Part shown: positions 53,081 to 61,194 of the stretch, in pieces
How positions within the stretch are numbered: position 1 is the first letter of the stretch
How the letters are laid out: each line of letters opens with the position of its first letter
DNA from: Saonia flava
Lineage (GTDB): Bacteria > Bacteroidota > Bacteroidia > Flavobacteriales > Flavobacteriaceae
NCBI RefSeq assembly: GCF_011927795.1
Contig: NZ_JAATJJ010000002.1
Span: 868,001 to 932,000 of the forward strand
Direction of reading: 5' to 3'
DNA: 64,000 bases
Translations under genes and position numbers: made by a program
The notes under the pieces: generated by a model
Database searches by the model: none
Told to the model about the DNA's origin: nothing
What the model saw: only the letters and a program-made list of their open reading frames with translations

Positions 53081-53914
53081 ATGAGCACACAAACCATAAC
53101 TCAAAAGCCACAGTCCGACGAACTAGAAAATGGAATCCTTTTTCCTTCTAAGGTAATGCTGGACCTTCACGACCTAAAGAAAGTGTATCCTACACCCAAA
53201 GGTGATTATGTTGTCCTGGAACATTTGAACCTTCAGATTATGAAAGAGGAATTTGTTACCATTATTGGCCACTCTGGCTGCGGAAAAACTACCATGCTGT
53301 CCATGATAGCAGGGCTTAATCCTATTTCTGGAGGAAACATTGCTGTTCTGGGAAATCCCGTAAAAGGACCTGGACCAGATAGAGGAGTCATTTTTCAATC
53401 CCCAAGTCTTATGCCATGGATGACAGCGTTACAGAACGTAATGCTAGGAGTAAACCAAGTGTTTCCACATGCGACAAAAGCACAACGTAAGGATATTGCC
53501 AAATATTACTTGCAAAAAGTAGGTTTAGAAGGAGCATTCAACAAAAAAGCCACGGAACTTTCCCAAGGAATGCAACAACGTGTTGGCATTGCTAGAGCGT
53601 TTGCCATAAAGCCACAAGTACTTTTATTGGACGAACCTTTTGGCATGTTGGATTCACTTACCAGAGGAGAACTCCAAGACACCCTTATAGAAATTTGGAA
53701 TAAGGAAAAAATTACCGCAGTCATGATTACCCATGATGTAGATGAGGCAATTTTCCTTGCAGACCGGGTAGTTATGATGACCAGTGGCCCTAGAGCAAAA
53801 ATTGGAGATACCCTATCAATAGATTTTGAACGGCCCAGAACAAGAAAAACTGTTTTAGAGCACCCAGATTATTACAAATATAGAAAACACCTAATAGATT
53901 TTTTAGAACACTAA
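53081..53914 (+). CDS. nrtD: ABC nitrate transporter ATP-binding protein (NrtD position)
   Basis: A 277-residue ATPase, paralogous to the preceding one: Walker A GHSGCGKTT, signature LSQGMQQRVGIARAF, Walker B VLLLDEPFGMLDSLT and the H-loop MITHDVDEAIFLADR, all intact. The signature has Gln instead of Gly (LSQGM), common in NrtD. It starts 18 bp after nrtC and forms the NrtBCD core with its neighbours. Confidence 0.92.
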   Translation: MSTQTITQKPQSDELENGILFPSKVMLDLHDLKKVYPTPKGDYVVLEHLNLQIMKEEFVTIIGHSGCGKTTMLSMIAGLNPISGGNIAVLGNPVKGPGPDRGVIFQSPSLMPWMTALQNVMLGVNQVFPHATKAQRKDIAKYYLQKVGLEGAFNKKATELSQGMQQRVGIARAFAIKPQVLLLDEPFGMLDSLTRGELQDTLIEIWNKEKITAVMITHDVDEAIFLADRVVMMTSGPRAKIGDTLSIDFERPRTRKTVLEHPDYYKYRKHLIDFLEH

Positions 53915-53952
53915 CAACTCAAAAACCAATTATTACTTAAACAATTACAATT

Positions 53953-55242
53953 ATGAAAAAGCAGTATTTACTAGTAGGCATGGCATTATTCTTTGTTCAC
54001 TTGTCATTTGCCCAATTCACCTTAGATGGGGAATTTCGTCCACGGACAGAATATAGAAACGGATTTGGCAACCTAATTCCCGAGGATGCGGATGCGGGTT
54101 TTGCCACATCTACAAGGGTAAGAATTAATGCTGGCTATGCAGTTGATGCCTATAAATTTCATGTTAGCCTTCAAGATGTCATGGTATGGGGAGAGAACAG
54201 GCAATTAAAACCGGAAGACAGTAACAATTCCTTTTCAATTTTTGAAGCATGGGCCAGCCTTAACTTGGGAGAGGGCTTTTCAACAAAACTTGGTAGACAA
54301 ACATTGGTATATGACGACCAACGCATTATGGGTTCTGTAGGATGGGCACAACAGGCAAGAAGCCATGATGCAGCTCTTTTAAAATACACCAAGGACAAGT
54401 TTATGATAGATTTTGGTTTGGCATTCAACCAAGACTTTAGCCATCCTACGGGTTTCAACTCTGTTGGAACGGCCTATAACACCACAGGTTTCTTTTCCTA
54501 TAAAACAATGCAGTACTTATACTTAAAACAAGCTTGGTCAAATTTTTCGGGAAGCTTGTTATTCTTGAACAATGGATTCCAAAACTTTGATGCAACAGAC
54601 ACCACAATTCCAGATGGTCTTAGCAACCTGCAAACACTGGGAACCCATTTAGGGTACAAAAAAGGCAGTTTTGGATTGGATGCCAATGCCTATTTGCAAA
54701 TGGGCGAAAGGCAAGGAAGTGTAGATGTTGGCGGCGCCTATTTGCTGGGTCTGGATCTTAGCTACAAAGCCTCTGCAGCTGTAGGACTAGGTGCTGGAAT
54801 AGAAATAATTAGTGGAAACGATACCAGTTCTACAGATCAAACAGAAGCTTTCTTTCCATTGTATGGAACCAACCATAAATTTAATGGGCTTATGGATTAT
54901 TTCTACGTAGGAAACCATGCCAATTCAGTTGGACTGTTTGATGTTCATGCAAGTGCCAAATTTAAGACAGGAGAAAAATCTAGCCTCATGGTAAAAGTGT
55001 TGAATTTTAGTGGTGAACAAGAATTACCAAGTGGTGAAAAATCTTTGGGAACAGAACTGGATTTGGTTTTTTCACAAGGGTTCAAGGGGTATTCCTTGAC
55101 TATTGGATATTCCCAAATGTTTGCAAGCGATGGCATGTATGAGCTTAAGGGTATTACTGAAGATGCGGCCAAGGGTAGTCAAAACTGGGCATGGGCCATG
55201 TTGACCATTAGACCTAAGTTTTTGAACACAACAAAGGAATAG
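53953..55242 (+). CDS. Alginate-export-like outer-membrane beta-barrel protein
   Basis: A 429-residue protein with a signal peptide (about 1-20, ending SFAQ). It shows the N-terminal barrel motif FTLDGEFRPRTEYRNGFG and the LGRQTLVYDDQRIMGSVGWAQQARSHDA segment (read in parts) of the Alginate_exp family. The C-terminal strand ends WAMLTIRPKFLN. It is last in the nrtABCD operon, 38 bp after nrtD and before a terminator, so it is a good candidate for the outer-membrane channel that admits nitrate or nitrite. This substrate is inferred from position only. Confidence 0.85.
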   Translation: MKKQYLLVGMALFFVHLSFAQFTLDGEFRPRTEYRNGFGNLIPEDADAGFATSTRVRINAGYAVDAYKFHVSLQDVMVWGENRQLKPEDSNNSFSIFEAWASLNLGEGFSTKLGRQTLVYDDQRIMGSVGWAQQARSHDAALLKYTKDKFMIDFGLAFNQDFSHPTGFNSVGTAYNTTGFFSYKTMQYLYLKQAWSNFSGSLLFLNNGFQNFDATDTTIPDGLSNLQTLGTHLGYKKGSFGLDANAYLQMGERQGSVDVGGAYLLGLDLSYKASAAVGLGAGIEIISGNDTSSTDQTEAFFPLYGTNHKFNGLMDYFYVGNHANSVGLFDVHASAKFKTGEKSSLMVKVLNFSGEQELPSGEKSLGTELDLVFSQGFKGYSLTIGYSQMFASDGMYELKGITEDAAKGSQNWAWAMLTIRPKFLNTTKE

Positions 55243-55260
55243 TAACAATTTTGCTTCGTT

Positions 55261-55297
55261 AAAGCCACTACGACCGTTTTATGGTTGTGGTGGCTTT
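55261..55297 (+). terminator. Terminator of the nrtABCD-barrel operon
   Basis: A 15-bp stem (AAAGCCACTACGACC with GGTTGTGGTGGCTTT, two G-T wobbles) and a 7-nt loop followed by TTATTTTATT, 18 bp past the stop. Confidence 0.9.
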
Positions 55298-55330
55298 TTA
55301 TTTTATTATTTTTATCTTTCTAAGAAGTTA

Positions 55331-55336
55331 TACGTA
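55331..55336 (+). promoter_or_regulatory. Single TACGTA motif upstream of the response regulator gene
   Basis: TACGTA followed by ATTA, as in the other nitrate promoters, and 13 bp before the TTG start. This suggests autoregulation. Confidence 0.45.
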
Positions 55337-55349
55337 ATTAAAATACATT

Positions 55350-56015
55350 TTGAGCAAAACAAGTATTGTATTGGCAGACGACCATTTTTTAGTTAGAGAT
55401 GGTATACGCGCCCTATTGGAAGAAGAAGACAATTTAACGGTTATTGGTGAGGCCTCCAATGGAAAGGAAGCCATTGAAATGGTAAAAAAAACCAATCCAG
55501 ACCTTTTGATTATCGATATTAGAATGCCCGAAATGACAGGTATTGAAGCAGTAGAGGAATTAAAAAAACAAGGTGAAGATGTTAAATGCATTATTCTCTC
55601 TATGCACGATTCTGAAGAATATATCTTGAAATCGGTAAAAGCTGGAGCTAATGGTTATCTGCTCAAGGACACCGGTAAATCTGAATTTCTTAAGGCCATA
55701 CATACAGTGGAACAAGGCGGCAAATATTTTAGTGGTGACATTTCTGATGTGCTAGTCAATAATTTATTTAATCCTGAACCAAAAATTTTGAACAGTATAG
55801 TAGTTAAAAGCGAAGAAAATCCTTTTGACCTAACAAGTAAGGAATTGGAAATATTGGAATTGGTGCTATCAGGACTCACCAACAAGCAAATTTCAGAAAA
55901 ACTACAAAAAAGTAAGCGCACAGTTGAAACACATCGATTTAATTTAATGAGAAAAATGGATGTGAAAAACTTAATAGATCTTTCAAAAAAATCTCAAGAA
56001 TATAATTTAATATAG
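55350..56015 (+). CDS. NarL/FixJ-family response regulator
   Basis: A 221-residue regulator. The receiver domain holds the acidic pair D10-D11, phosphorylated Asp56 (LLIIDIRMPEMTG) and the conserved Lys in YLLKDTGKSE. A LuxR-type HTH closes it (FDLTSKELEILELVLSGLTNKQISEKL, then KRTVETHRFNLMRKM; read in parts). The start is TTG: MSKTSIVLADDHF begins the domain correctly, no in-frame ATG precedes it, and the next Met is inside the receiver. It is the likely partner of the NarX-like kinase at 40805-42640 and the likely reader of the TACGTA 7-2-7 sites. Confidence 0.92.
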   Translation: MSKTSIVLADDHFLVRDGIRALLEEEDNLTVIGEASNGKEAIEMVKKTNPDLLIIDIRMPEMTGIEAVEELKKQGEDVKCIILSMHDSEEYILKSVKAGANGYLLKDTGKSEFLKAIHTVEQGGKYFSGDISDVLVNNLFNPEPKILNSIVVKSEENPFDLTSKELEILELVLSGLTNKQISEKLQKSKRTVETHRFNLMRKMDVKNLIDLSKKSQEYNLI

Positions 56016-56110
56016 AAGTCTTAAAGCACAAAAGCTCCTTAATCCTCCTTTAAAAATTCCAATTAATAGGAATAGTACAATATAAAGCCAAATTATTATC
56101 AAATAATTAC

Positions 56111-56126
56111 TACGTATATATACGTA
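56111..56126 (+). promoter_or_regulatory. NarL-like 7-2-7 site upstream of the nitrate reductase gene
   Basis: A perfect 16-bp palindrome TACGTAT-AT-ATACGTA, ending 52 bp before the ATG. The following ATTTTA matches the nirB promoter context (TACGTAATTTTG) in all but the last base. Confidence 0.7.
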
Positions 56127-56178
56127 ATTTTATAATTTTACTTCCTAACTATCCTTATTCTTATCAAGGAATGGAATT

Positions 56179-59100
56179 ATGAAGAAAAACAATGCACATA
56201 AAACCATTTGTTCCTATTGCGGTGTAGGTTGTGGTATTCTTGTAGAAAAAGATTCCAAAGGGAATATTTCTGTTGAAGGAGATGAAGAATATCCCGTAAA
56301 TATGGGCATGTTATGTTCAAAGGGTAAAACCCTTAATTATGTAGCTCAAGATACTAGTGACAGAATTCTCTATCCAGAAATGAGGTGGGGAAGAAACCAT
56401 CCTATGCAAAGAGTTTCTTGGGATACTGCTATGGATAGAGCTGTAGGTGTTTTTAAGAGCATCATAAATAAATACGGGCCGGACAGTGTTGGGTTTTATG
56501 TGTCTGGACAATGTTTAACAGAAGAATATTATTTGGTAAACAAACTAACCAAAGGCTTTATTGGAACAAACAATGTGGATACAAACTCTAGATTGTGCAT
56601 GAGTTCGGCAGTGGTAGGTTATAAAAAAACTTTAGGTGAGGATTCCGTACCAATTTCCTATGCAGACATAGAGTTGGCTGATTGCTTTTTTATTGCAGGG
56701 GCTAATCCAGCTTGGTGCCATCCTATTCTTTTTAGAAGATTGGAAAAACATAAGGAAGAAAATCCAAACGTTAAAGTCATTGTGGTAGACCCCAGAAAAA
56801 CACAGACTTGTGCTTCCGCGGATTTACATCTTCAAATTTTACCTGGAACTGATGTCATTCTTTTCAATGCCATTGCAAGATATCTTATCGAAAAGAAAAA
56901 GATAGATAAAGATTTTATTAAAAAACACACTGTAAATTTTGATGCCTGTAAGGAAAGTGCATTTCAATACTCATTAAGGGAAGCCGCACAACTATGTGGC
57001 ATCCCTGTTGAAGAAATTAGAAAAGCCGCACAGTATATAGGAAATGCCAAAGGCTTTATAAGCATGTGGACTATGGGACTTAACCAAAGCGTCATAGGAG
57101 TTTCCAAAAATGTTGCGCTATTAAACCTATCCCTTCTCACAGGTCAAATTGGAAAACCTGGTTCTGGACCTTTTTCCCTTACAGGCCAACCCAATGCAAT
57201 GGGAGGAAGAGAAGTTGGTGGCATGGCAAGTCTTTTAGCTGCTCACAAGGATTTGGGCAATCCAAGCCATCGTCAAGAAGTCTCTAACTTTTGGGGAGGA
57301 AAAGAGATAAACCCAAAACCAGGATACACAGCAACAGAAATGTTCGATGCCCTAGATGAAGGTAAACTAAAAGCTATATGGATTGTTTGCACCAACCCAG
57401 TGGTTAGCTTACCCAATGCCAAAAAAGTAGAAAGAGCCCTTAAGAAAGCAAGCTTCGTAGTAGTTCAAGATATTTCTCATGATTCCGAGACGACCAAATA
57501 TGCCGATTTGTTATTGCCCGCTGCGGGATGGTTGGAAAAAGAGGGAACCATGACAAATTCAGAAAGAAGAATAAGTTATCTGCCCAAAGTTTTGGACCCA
57601 CCAGGGGAAGCTTTACCCGATGTAGAAATTTTATGGAAATTTGCCCAAAAAATGAACTTCAAAGGTTTTAATTATACCAATGCCAGCGAAGTATATGATG
57701 AGCATTGTCTCATGACCAAGGGAACAAACATTGATATTTCTGGATTATCCTATGACCGCTTAAAGAATGAAGGAAGCTTCCAATGGCCCGTTCCACATTC
57801 TAAGCATATGGGAACCCCACGCCTTTTTAATGATAAAAGATTTTTTACCAACGATTCAAAGGCTCATTTTAATGCCCCGCAAAAAATCGAAAATCAGTCT
57901 GAGAAAACATCTCCAGAATTTCCTTTGATTCTAAATACGGGCAGGGTTAGAGATCAATGGCATACACGAACAAAAACCGGCAAAGTACAACGCTTGCTTA
58001 CCCATATTCCAGAACCCTATCTGGAAATGAATAAAGTAGACGCTTATTTAAGACAATTAAAAGAAGGAGATATTGCTGTTGTTAAAAATGTCCGGGGCAC
58101 AGCACAGGTAAAGGTCAAAATAAATTTTGACATAAGGGAGGGAATGGTTTTTATGCCCATGCACTGGGGGAAAATTCTTGGAAAAGATTTTGGTAGAGCA
58201 AATAACCTAACAAGTAATCTTATAGATCCTATATCCAAGGAACCAGATTTTAAATACGCTGCCGTTGAAGTAAAAAAATATATAAAGCCCAAACAGAAAA
58301 TAATTGTTATTGGAGCTGGTGCTGCTGCATATAGATTTGTGCAGACCTATAGGGAAAAGAACGAAAGCGATGAACTACATGTTTTCTCACGAGAGGAGAA
58401 TGCGTTTTACAATAGAGTTCTTTTGCCAGAATATGTAAGTGAAGAACTTTCATGGGTATCATTGGAAAAGCTTAAAAAGGGAGAAGTAAAAAAATTAAGA
58501 CTCCAATTACATTCCAAAGTTGGTATAATCAACATAGACAGAGAACGTAAATGTGTAACGGACTCCAATAATTTAGAACATACCTATGACATTCTTATTA
58601 TGGCGACGGGAAGTAGGGCCTTTGTTCCCAATGATGTACAAATAAATTTATCTGGAAGGTTTACCATGCGTGAGCGGAATGATGCCGATGACTTAAAAAA
58701 GTACTTACAGGATACGGGGCTTCCTCCAAATGAACAACATGTGGTTATTGTGGGCGGTGGCCTCTTGGGCCTAGAACTTGCTGCCGCTTTAAAAAAGAGA
58801 AATATTAACATAAGCATTGTGCAAAGAGCGCCAAGATTAATGGAGCGCCAATTGGACGATGTAGCTAGTAGGCTATTGGCCCAAGATGTAGCAGAAAGAG
58901 GTATTGGTCTTTACTTTGACAACGAAGTAAGTACCGTTTTTGAGGAAAAGAAAAACAAATTTTCTCTTACGGTAAACCTAAAAACAGGAAAAACCATTAA
59001 ATGCAATGCCATTGTCTATGCTATTGGCACAAGGCCAAACATAGAACTTGCCAAACAAATTAATTTGGAAACAAGGCGGGGAGTTATAGTCAATGCCTAT

Positions 59101-59712
59101 TTACAATCTAGTGAGCCCTCAATCTTTGCTTTGGGTGAAATTGCGGAATTCAACAACTCTCTTTTTGGAATTACATCGGCAGCTGAACAACAGGCAGATA
59201 TAGCGGCTAAGTATATTTTAGGAGATTACAGCAGTATTTACAAAGGCTCCGTACTCATGAACATCTTAAAGTTTGAAGATTTGGACTTATGTAGTATTGG
59301 TATGGTCAATGCTCCTCTTGGAGACAGTTCGTATGATGAAATTGTACTCATGGATGTGAGCAAAAAATATTATAAAAAATGTATTGTAAAAGATGATACT
59401 CTTGTTGGCACTATTTTGATGGGAGATAAAAATGAATTTGCTGAGTTTAAAAGATTGATAGAGGAGGAAATTGAGCTTTCTGAAAAAAGAAATGAACTTC
59501 TACGCGGAGGAGGAAATTCTATTCCCATGAAAGGCGAATTGGTATGCTCCTGTGCCCAAATTGGAGAAGGCAATTTAATTGAGTCCATAAATGGAGGATG
59601 CTCGGATTTTTCAAAGTTATGTTCGGAAACAGGTGCTGGCTTAGGTTGTGGAAGCTGCAAACCTGAAGTTAAACAGATATTGAACAAACAATTACAGGCG
59701 ATACCAACCTAA
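56179..59712 (+). CDS. nasA: Assimilatory nitrate reductase fused to a NirB-like flavin reductase and BFD domain
   Basis: A 1177-residue enzyme reducing nitrate to nitrite. Residues 1-60 bind a [4Fe-4S] cluster (C-x2-C-x3-C in CSYCGVGC, fourth Cys in MLCSKG). The molybdopterin domains run to about 560; Cys140 in SRLCMSS is the expected Mo ligand. A dinucleotide-binding domain (LILNTGRVRDQWHTRTKTG, about 580-695) closes the NasA part. From about 704 an FAD/NAD(P)H reductase begins (IIVIGAGAAAY, later VGGGLLGLELA), resembling the NirB N-terminus. A BFD [2Fe-2S] domain ends it (CSCAQIG ... GLGCGSCKP). In many bacteria the reductase is a separate NasB/NasC subunit. The next gene starts 10 bp later. 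Confidence 0.93.
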   Translation: MKKNNAHKTICSYCGVGCGILVEKDSKGNISVEGDEEYPVNMGMLCSKGKTLNYVAQDTSDRILYPEMRWGRNHPMQRVSWDTAMDRAVGVFKSIINKYGPDSVGFYVSGQCLTEEYYLVNKLTKGFIGTNNVDTNSRLCMSSAVVGYKKTLGEDSVPISYADIELADCFFIAGANPAWCHPILFRRLEKHKEENPNVKVIVVDPRKTQTCASADLHLQILPGTDVILFNAIARYLIEKKKIDKDFIKKHTVNFDACKESAFQYSLREAAQLCGIPVEEIRKAAQYIGNAKGFISMWTMGLNQSVIGVSKNVALLNLSLLTGQIGKPGSGPFSLTGQPNAMGGREVGGMASLLAAHKDLGNPSHRQEVSNFWGGKEINPKPGYTATEMFDALDEGKLKAIWIVCTNPVVSLPNAKKVERALKKASFVVVQDISHDSETTKYADLLLPAAGWLEKEGTMTNSERRISYLPKVLDPPGEALPDVEILWKFAQKMNFKGFNYTNASEVYDEHCLMTKGTNIDISGLSYDRLKNEGSFQWPVPHSKHMGTPRLFNDKRFFTNDSKAHFNAPQKIENQSEKTSPEFPLILNTGRVRDQWHTRTKTGKVQRLLTHIPEPYLEMNKVDAYLRQLKEGDIAVVKNVRGTAQVKVKINFDIREGMVFMPMHWGKILGKDFGRANNLTSNLIDPISKEPDFKYAAVEVKKYIKPKQKIIVIGAGAAAYRFVQTYREKNESDELHVFSREENAFYNRVLLPEYVSEELSWVSLEKLKKGEVKKLRLQLHSKVGIINIDRERKCVTDSNNLEHTYDILIMATGSRAFVPNDVQINLSGRFTMRERNDADDLKKYLQDTGLPPNEQHVVIVGGGLLGLELAAALKKRNINISIVQRAPRLMERQLDDVASRLLAQDVAERGIGLYFDNEVSTVFEEKKNKFSLTVNLKTGKTIKCNAIVYAIGTRPNIELAKQINLETRRGVIVNAYLQSSEPSIFALGEIAEFNNSLFGITSAAEQQADIAAKYILGDYSSIYKGSVLMNILKFEDLDLCSIGMVNAPLGDSSYDEIVLMDVSKKYYKKCIVKDDTLVGTILMGDKNEFAEFKRLIEEEIELSEKRNELLRGGGNSIPMKGELVCSCAQIGEGNLIESINGGCSDFSKLCSETGAGLGCGSCKPEVKQILNKQLQAIPT

Positions 59713-59722
59713 AAAATACAAA

Positions 59723-61162
59723 ATGAACGATAATTTACACCGTATTTTACTTAGAGGTGGGTTAACATCCCCGGGAGAGTTAAAAGATGTTATCACCATT
59801 TTAGAAACAGTAGGTCTTAAGGAGGTTTATTTTGGATCAAGACAAGACTTACTTTTTCCTTTACAAAATGCAGATGAAAAGGAATTGGAGAGTATCTCAA
59901 AATTCAATACCGACATTATTCCTGATAGAAGTTATCAAAACATTGTAAGTTCTTATGTTTCTGCCGATATTTTTGGAATGACTCATTGGTTGAAAGGATC
60001 CACCTATTTATACATTTTGGAAGGGTTTGATTATCTTCCAAAACTAAAAATCAATATCACGGACCCCAAACAAAGATTGGTCCCTAATTTTAGCGGCAAC
60101 TTAAATTTCATTGCTTCAAAAAATGAAGATTATTGGTATCTAAATATAAAATTACCACATTGGGAAGATCCCGCCTACTATCCCGTTCTAATCTACAGTT
60201 GGGATATTACTGCAATTTCCAAGGCTATTGAGGGCATCCATGAAGATATTTCAGATGTGGATGAGTTGTTTTTCATTCTAAACAAAAACCTTAACACTAA
60301 TAACAAGACCATGGAGGAGCCTTTGGAAATCCCATTCTTGACCTTTCCATATTATGAAGGCATGAACCGAATGGGGTTAGACGAGTATTGGCTGGGGCTT
60401 TATTGGAGAAACAACAAGTACAATCTAGATTTTTTAAAGGAATTCTGTGGTTTCTGCCTCGCAAATAGTATCGGAAAAATATGTGTTACCCCTTGGAAAT
60501 CTTTGGTTGTCAAAAACATTAAAAGCAAATCTAGGCCGGAACTAGAACGTTTTTTGGGTCAAAAAGGAATTAATATTAGGCATTCCCAATTGGAAATGAA
60601 CTGGCATTTACCAGTAGATGACAATGAAGCTTTAGAGCTTAAAAAATTTCTTGTTCGTAGTTTTGACCAAAATGACATTAGTACCTATGGCCTTACTTTT
60701 GGCATTAGTACAGATCCAGGAAAACGCTCTCATTTTTCTTCGGTGATTATTGAGAAAAATACCCCTCCTTCCCTAGTTAAGGATTTTGAGGTTCGTCCAA
60801 CCTATAATGTATTGCATTTTGATAAATTCGACCCCAACACAAATGTTTATAGGGCATATGCTAGGGATGTAGATAAAATTGAACTCCCTGGTCTTCTAAT
60901 GGAACTTAGCAAAAAGTATTTCAATACAATGGGGCAGGATGATTCTCCACTTTCAGAAATAAAATCAGAAATAGAAGAAGCCTCAAAAGAAGTGCATCAA
61001 TGTAAATCTTGTTTTACTGTTTATGACAAAGAGTATGGTGATTTTAAAAACAATATCATAAAGGGAACACCCTTCAACAAATTGCCAGAGAACTACACAT
61101 GTCCAGTATGTGATGGTCCAAAGGCATACTACGAGAAGACCTTATTGACAATATCACAATAA
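59723..61162 (+). CDS. Nitrite/sulfite-reductase-like half-domain protein with C-terminal rubredoxin
   Basis: A 479-residue protein. The N-terminus (RILLRGGLTSPGELKDVITI, VYFGSRQDLLF) resembles the ferredoxin-like half-domain of nitrite/sulfite reductases, and a second such unit may start around residue 285 (HSQLEMNWHLP). The C-x5-C/C-x3-C siroheme-cluster motif is absent, so it is unlikely to be a nitrite reductase. Residues 427-465 are a rubredoxin: C427-K-S-C430 and C460-P-V-C463, enclosing YDKEYGDF and an unusually basic NNIIKG segment. It is cotranscribed with the nitrate reductase and probably carries electrons to or from it. The exact role is unknown. Confidence 0.8.
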   Translation: MNDNLHRILLRGGLTSPGELKDVITILETVGLKEVYFGSRQDLLFPLQNADEKELESISKFNTDIIPDRSYQNIVSSYVSADIFGMTHWLKGSTYLYILEGFDYLPKLKINITDPKQRLVPNFSGNLNFIASKNEDYWYLNIKLPHWEDPAYYPVLIYSWDITAISKAIEGIHEDISDVDELFFILNKNLNTNNKTMEEPLEIPFLTFPYYEGMNRMGLDEYWLGLYWRNNKYNLDFLKEFCGFCLANSIGKICVTPWKSLVVKNIKSKSRPELERFLGQKGINIRHSQLEMNWHLPVDDNEALELKKFLVRSFDQNDISTYGLTFGISTDPGKRSHFSSVIIEKNTPPSLVKDFEVRPTYNVLHFDKFDPNTNVYRAYARDVDKIELPGLLMELSKKYFNTMGQDDSPLSEIKSEIEEASKEVHQCKSCFTVYDKEYGDFKNNIIKGTPFNKLPENYTCPVCDGPKAYYEKTLLTISQ

Positions 61163-61194
61163 ATCATTACACCTCTTATTCAGCACTAACGACA

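Noticed and set aside
59723-61162. Second nitrite reductase
   Set aside because: The siroheme/[4Fe-4S] cysteine pattern present in NirB is missing.
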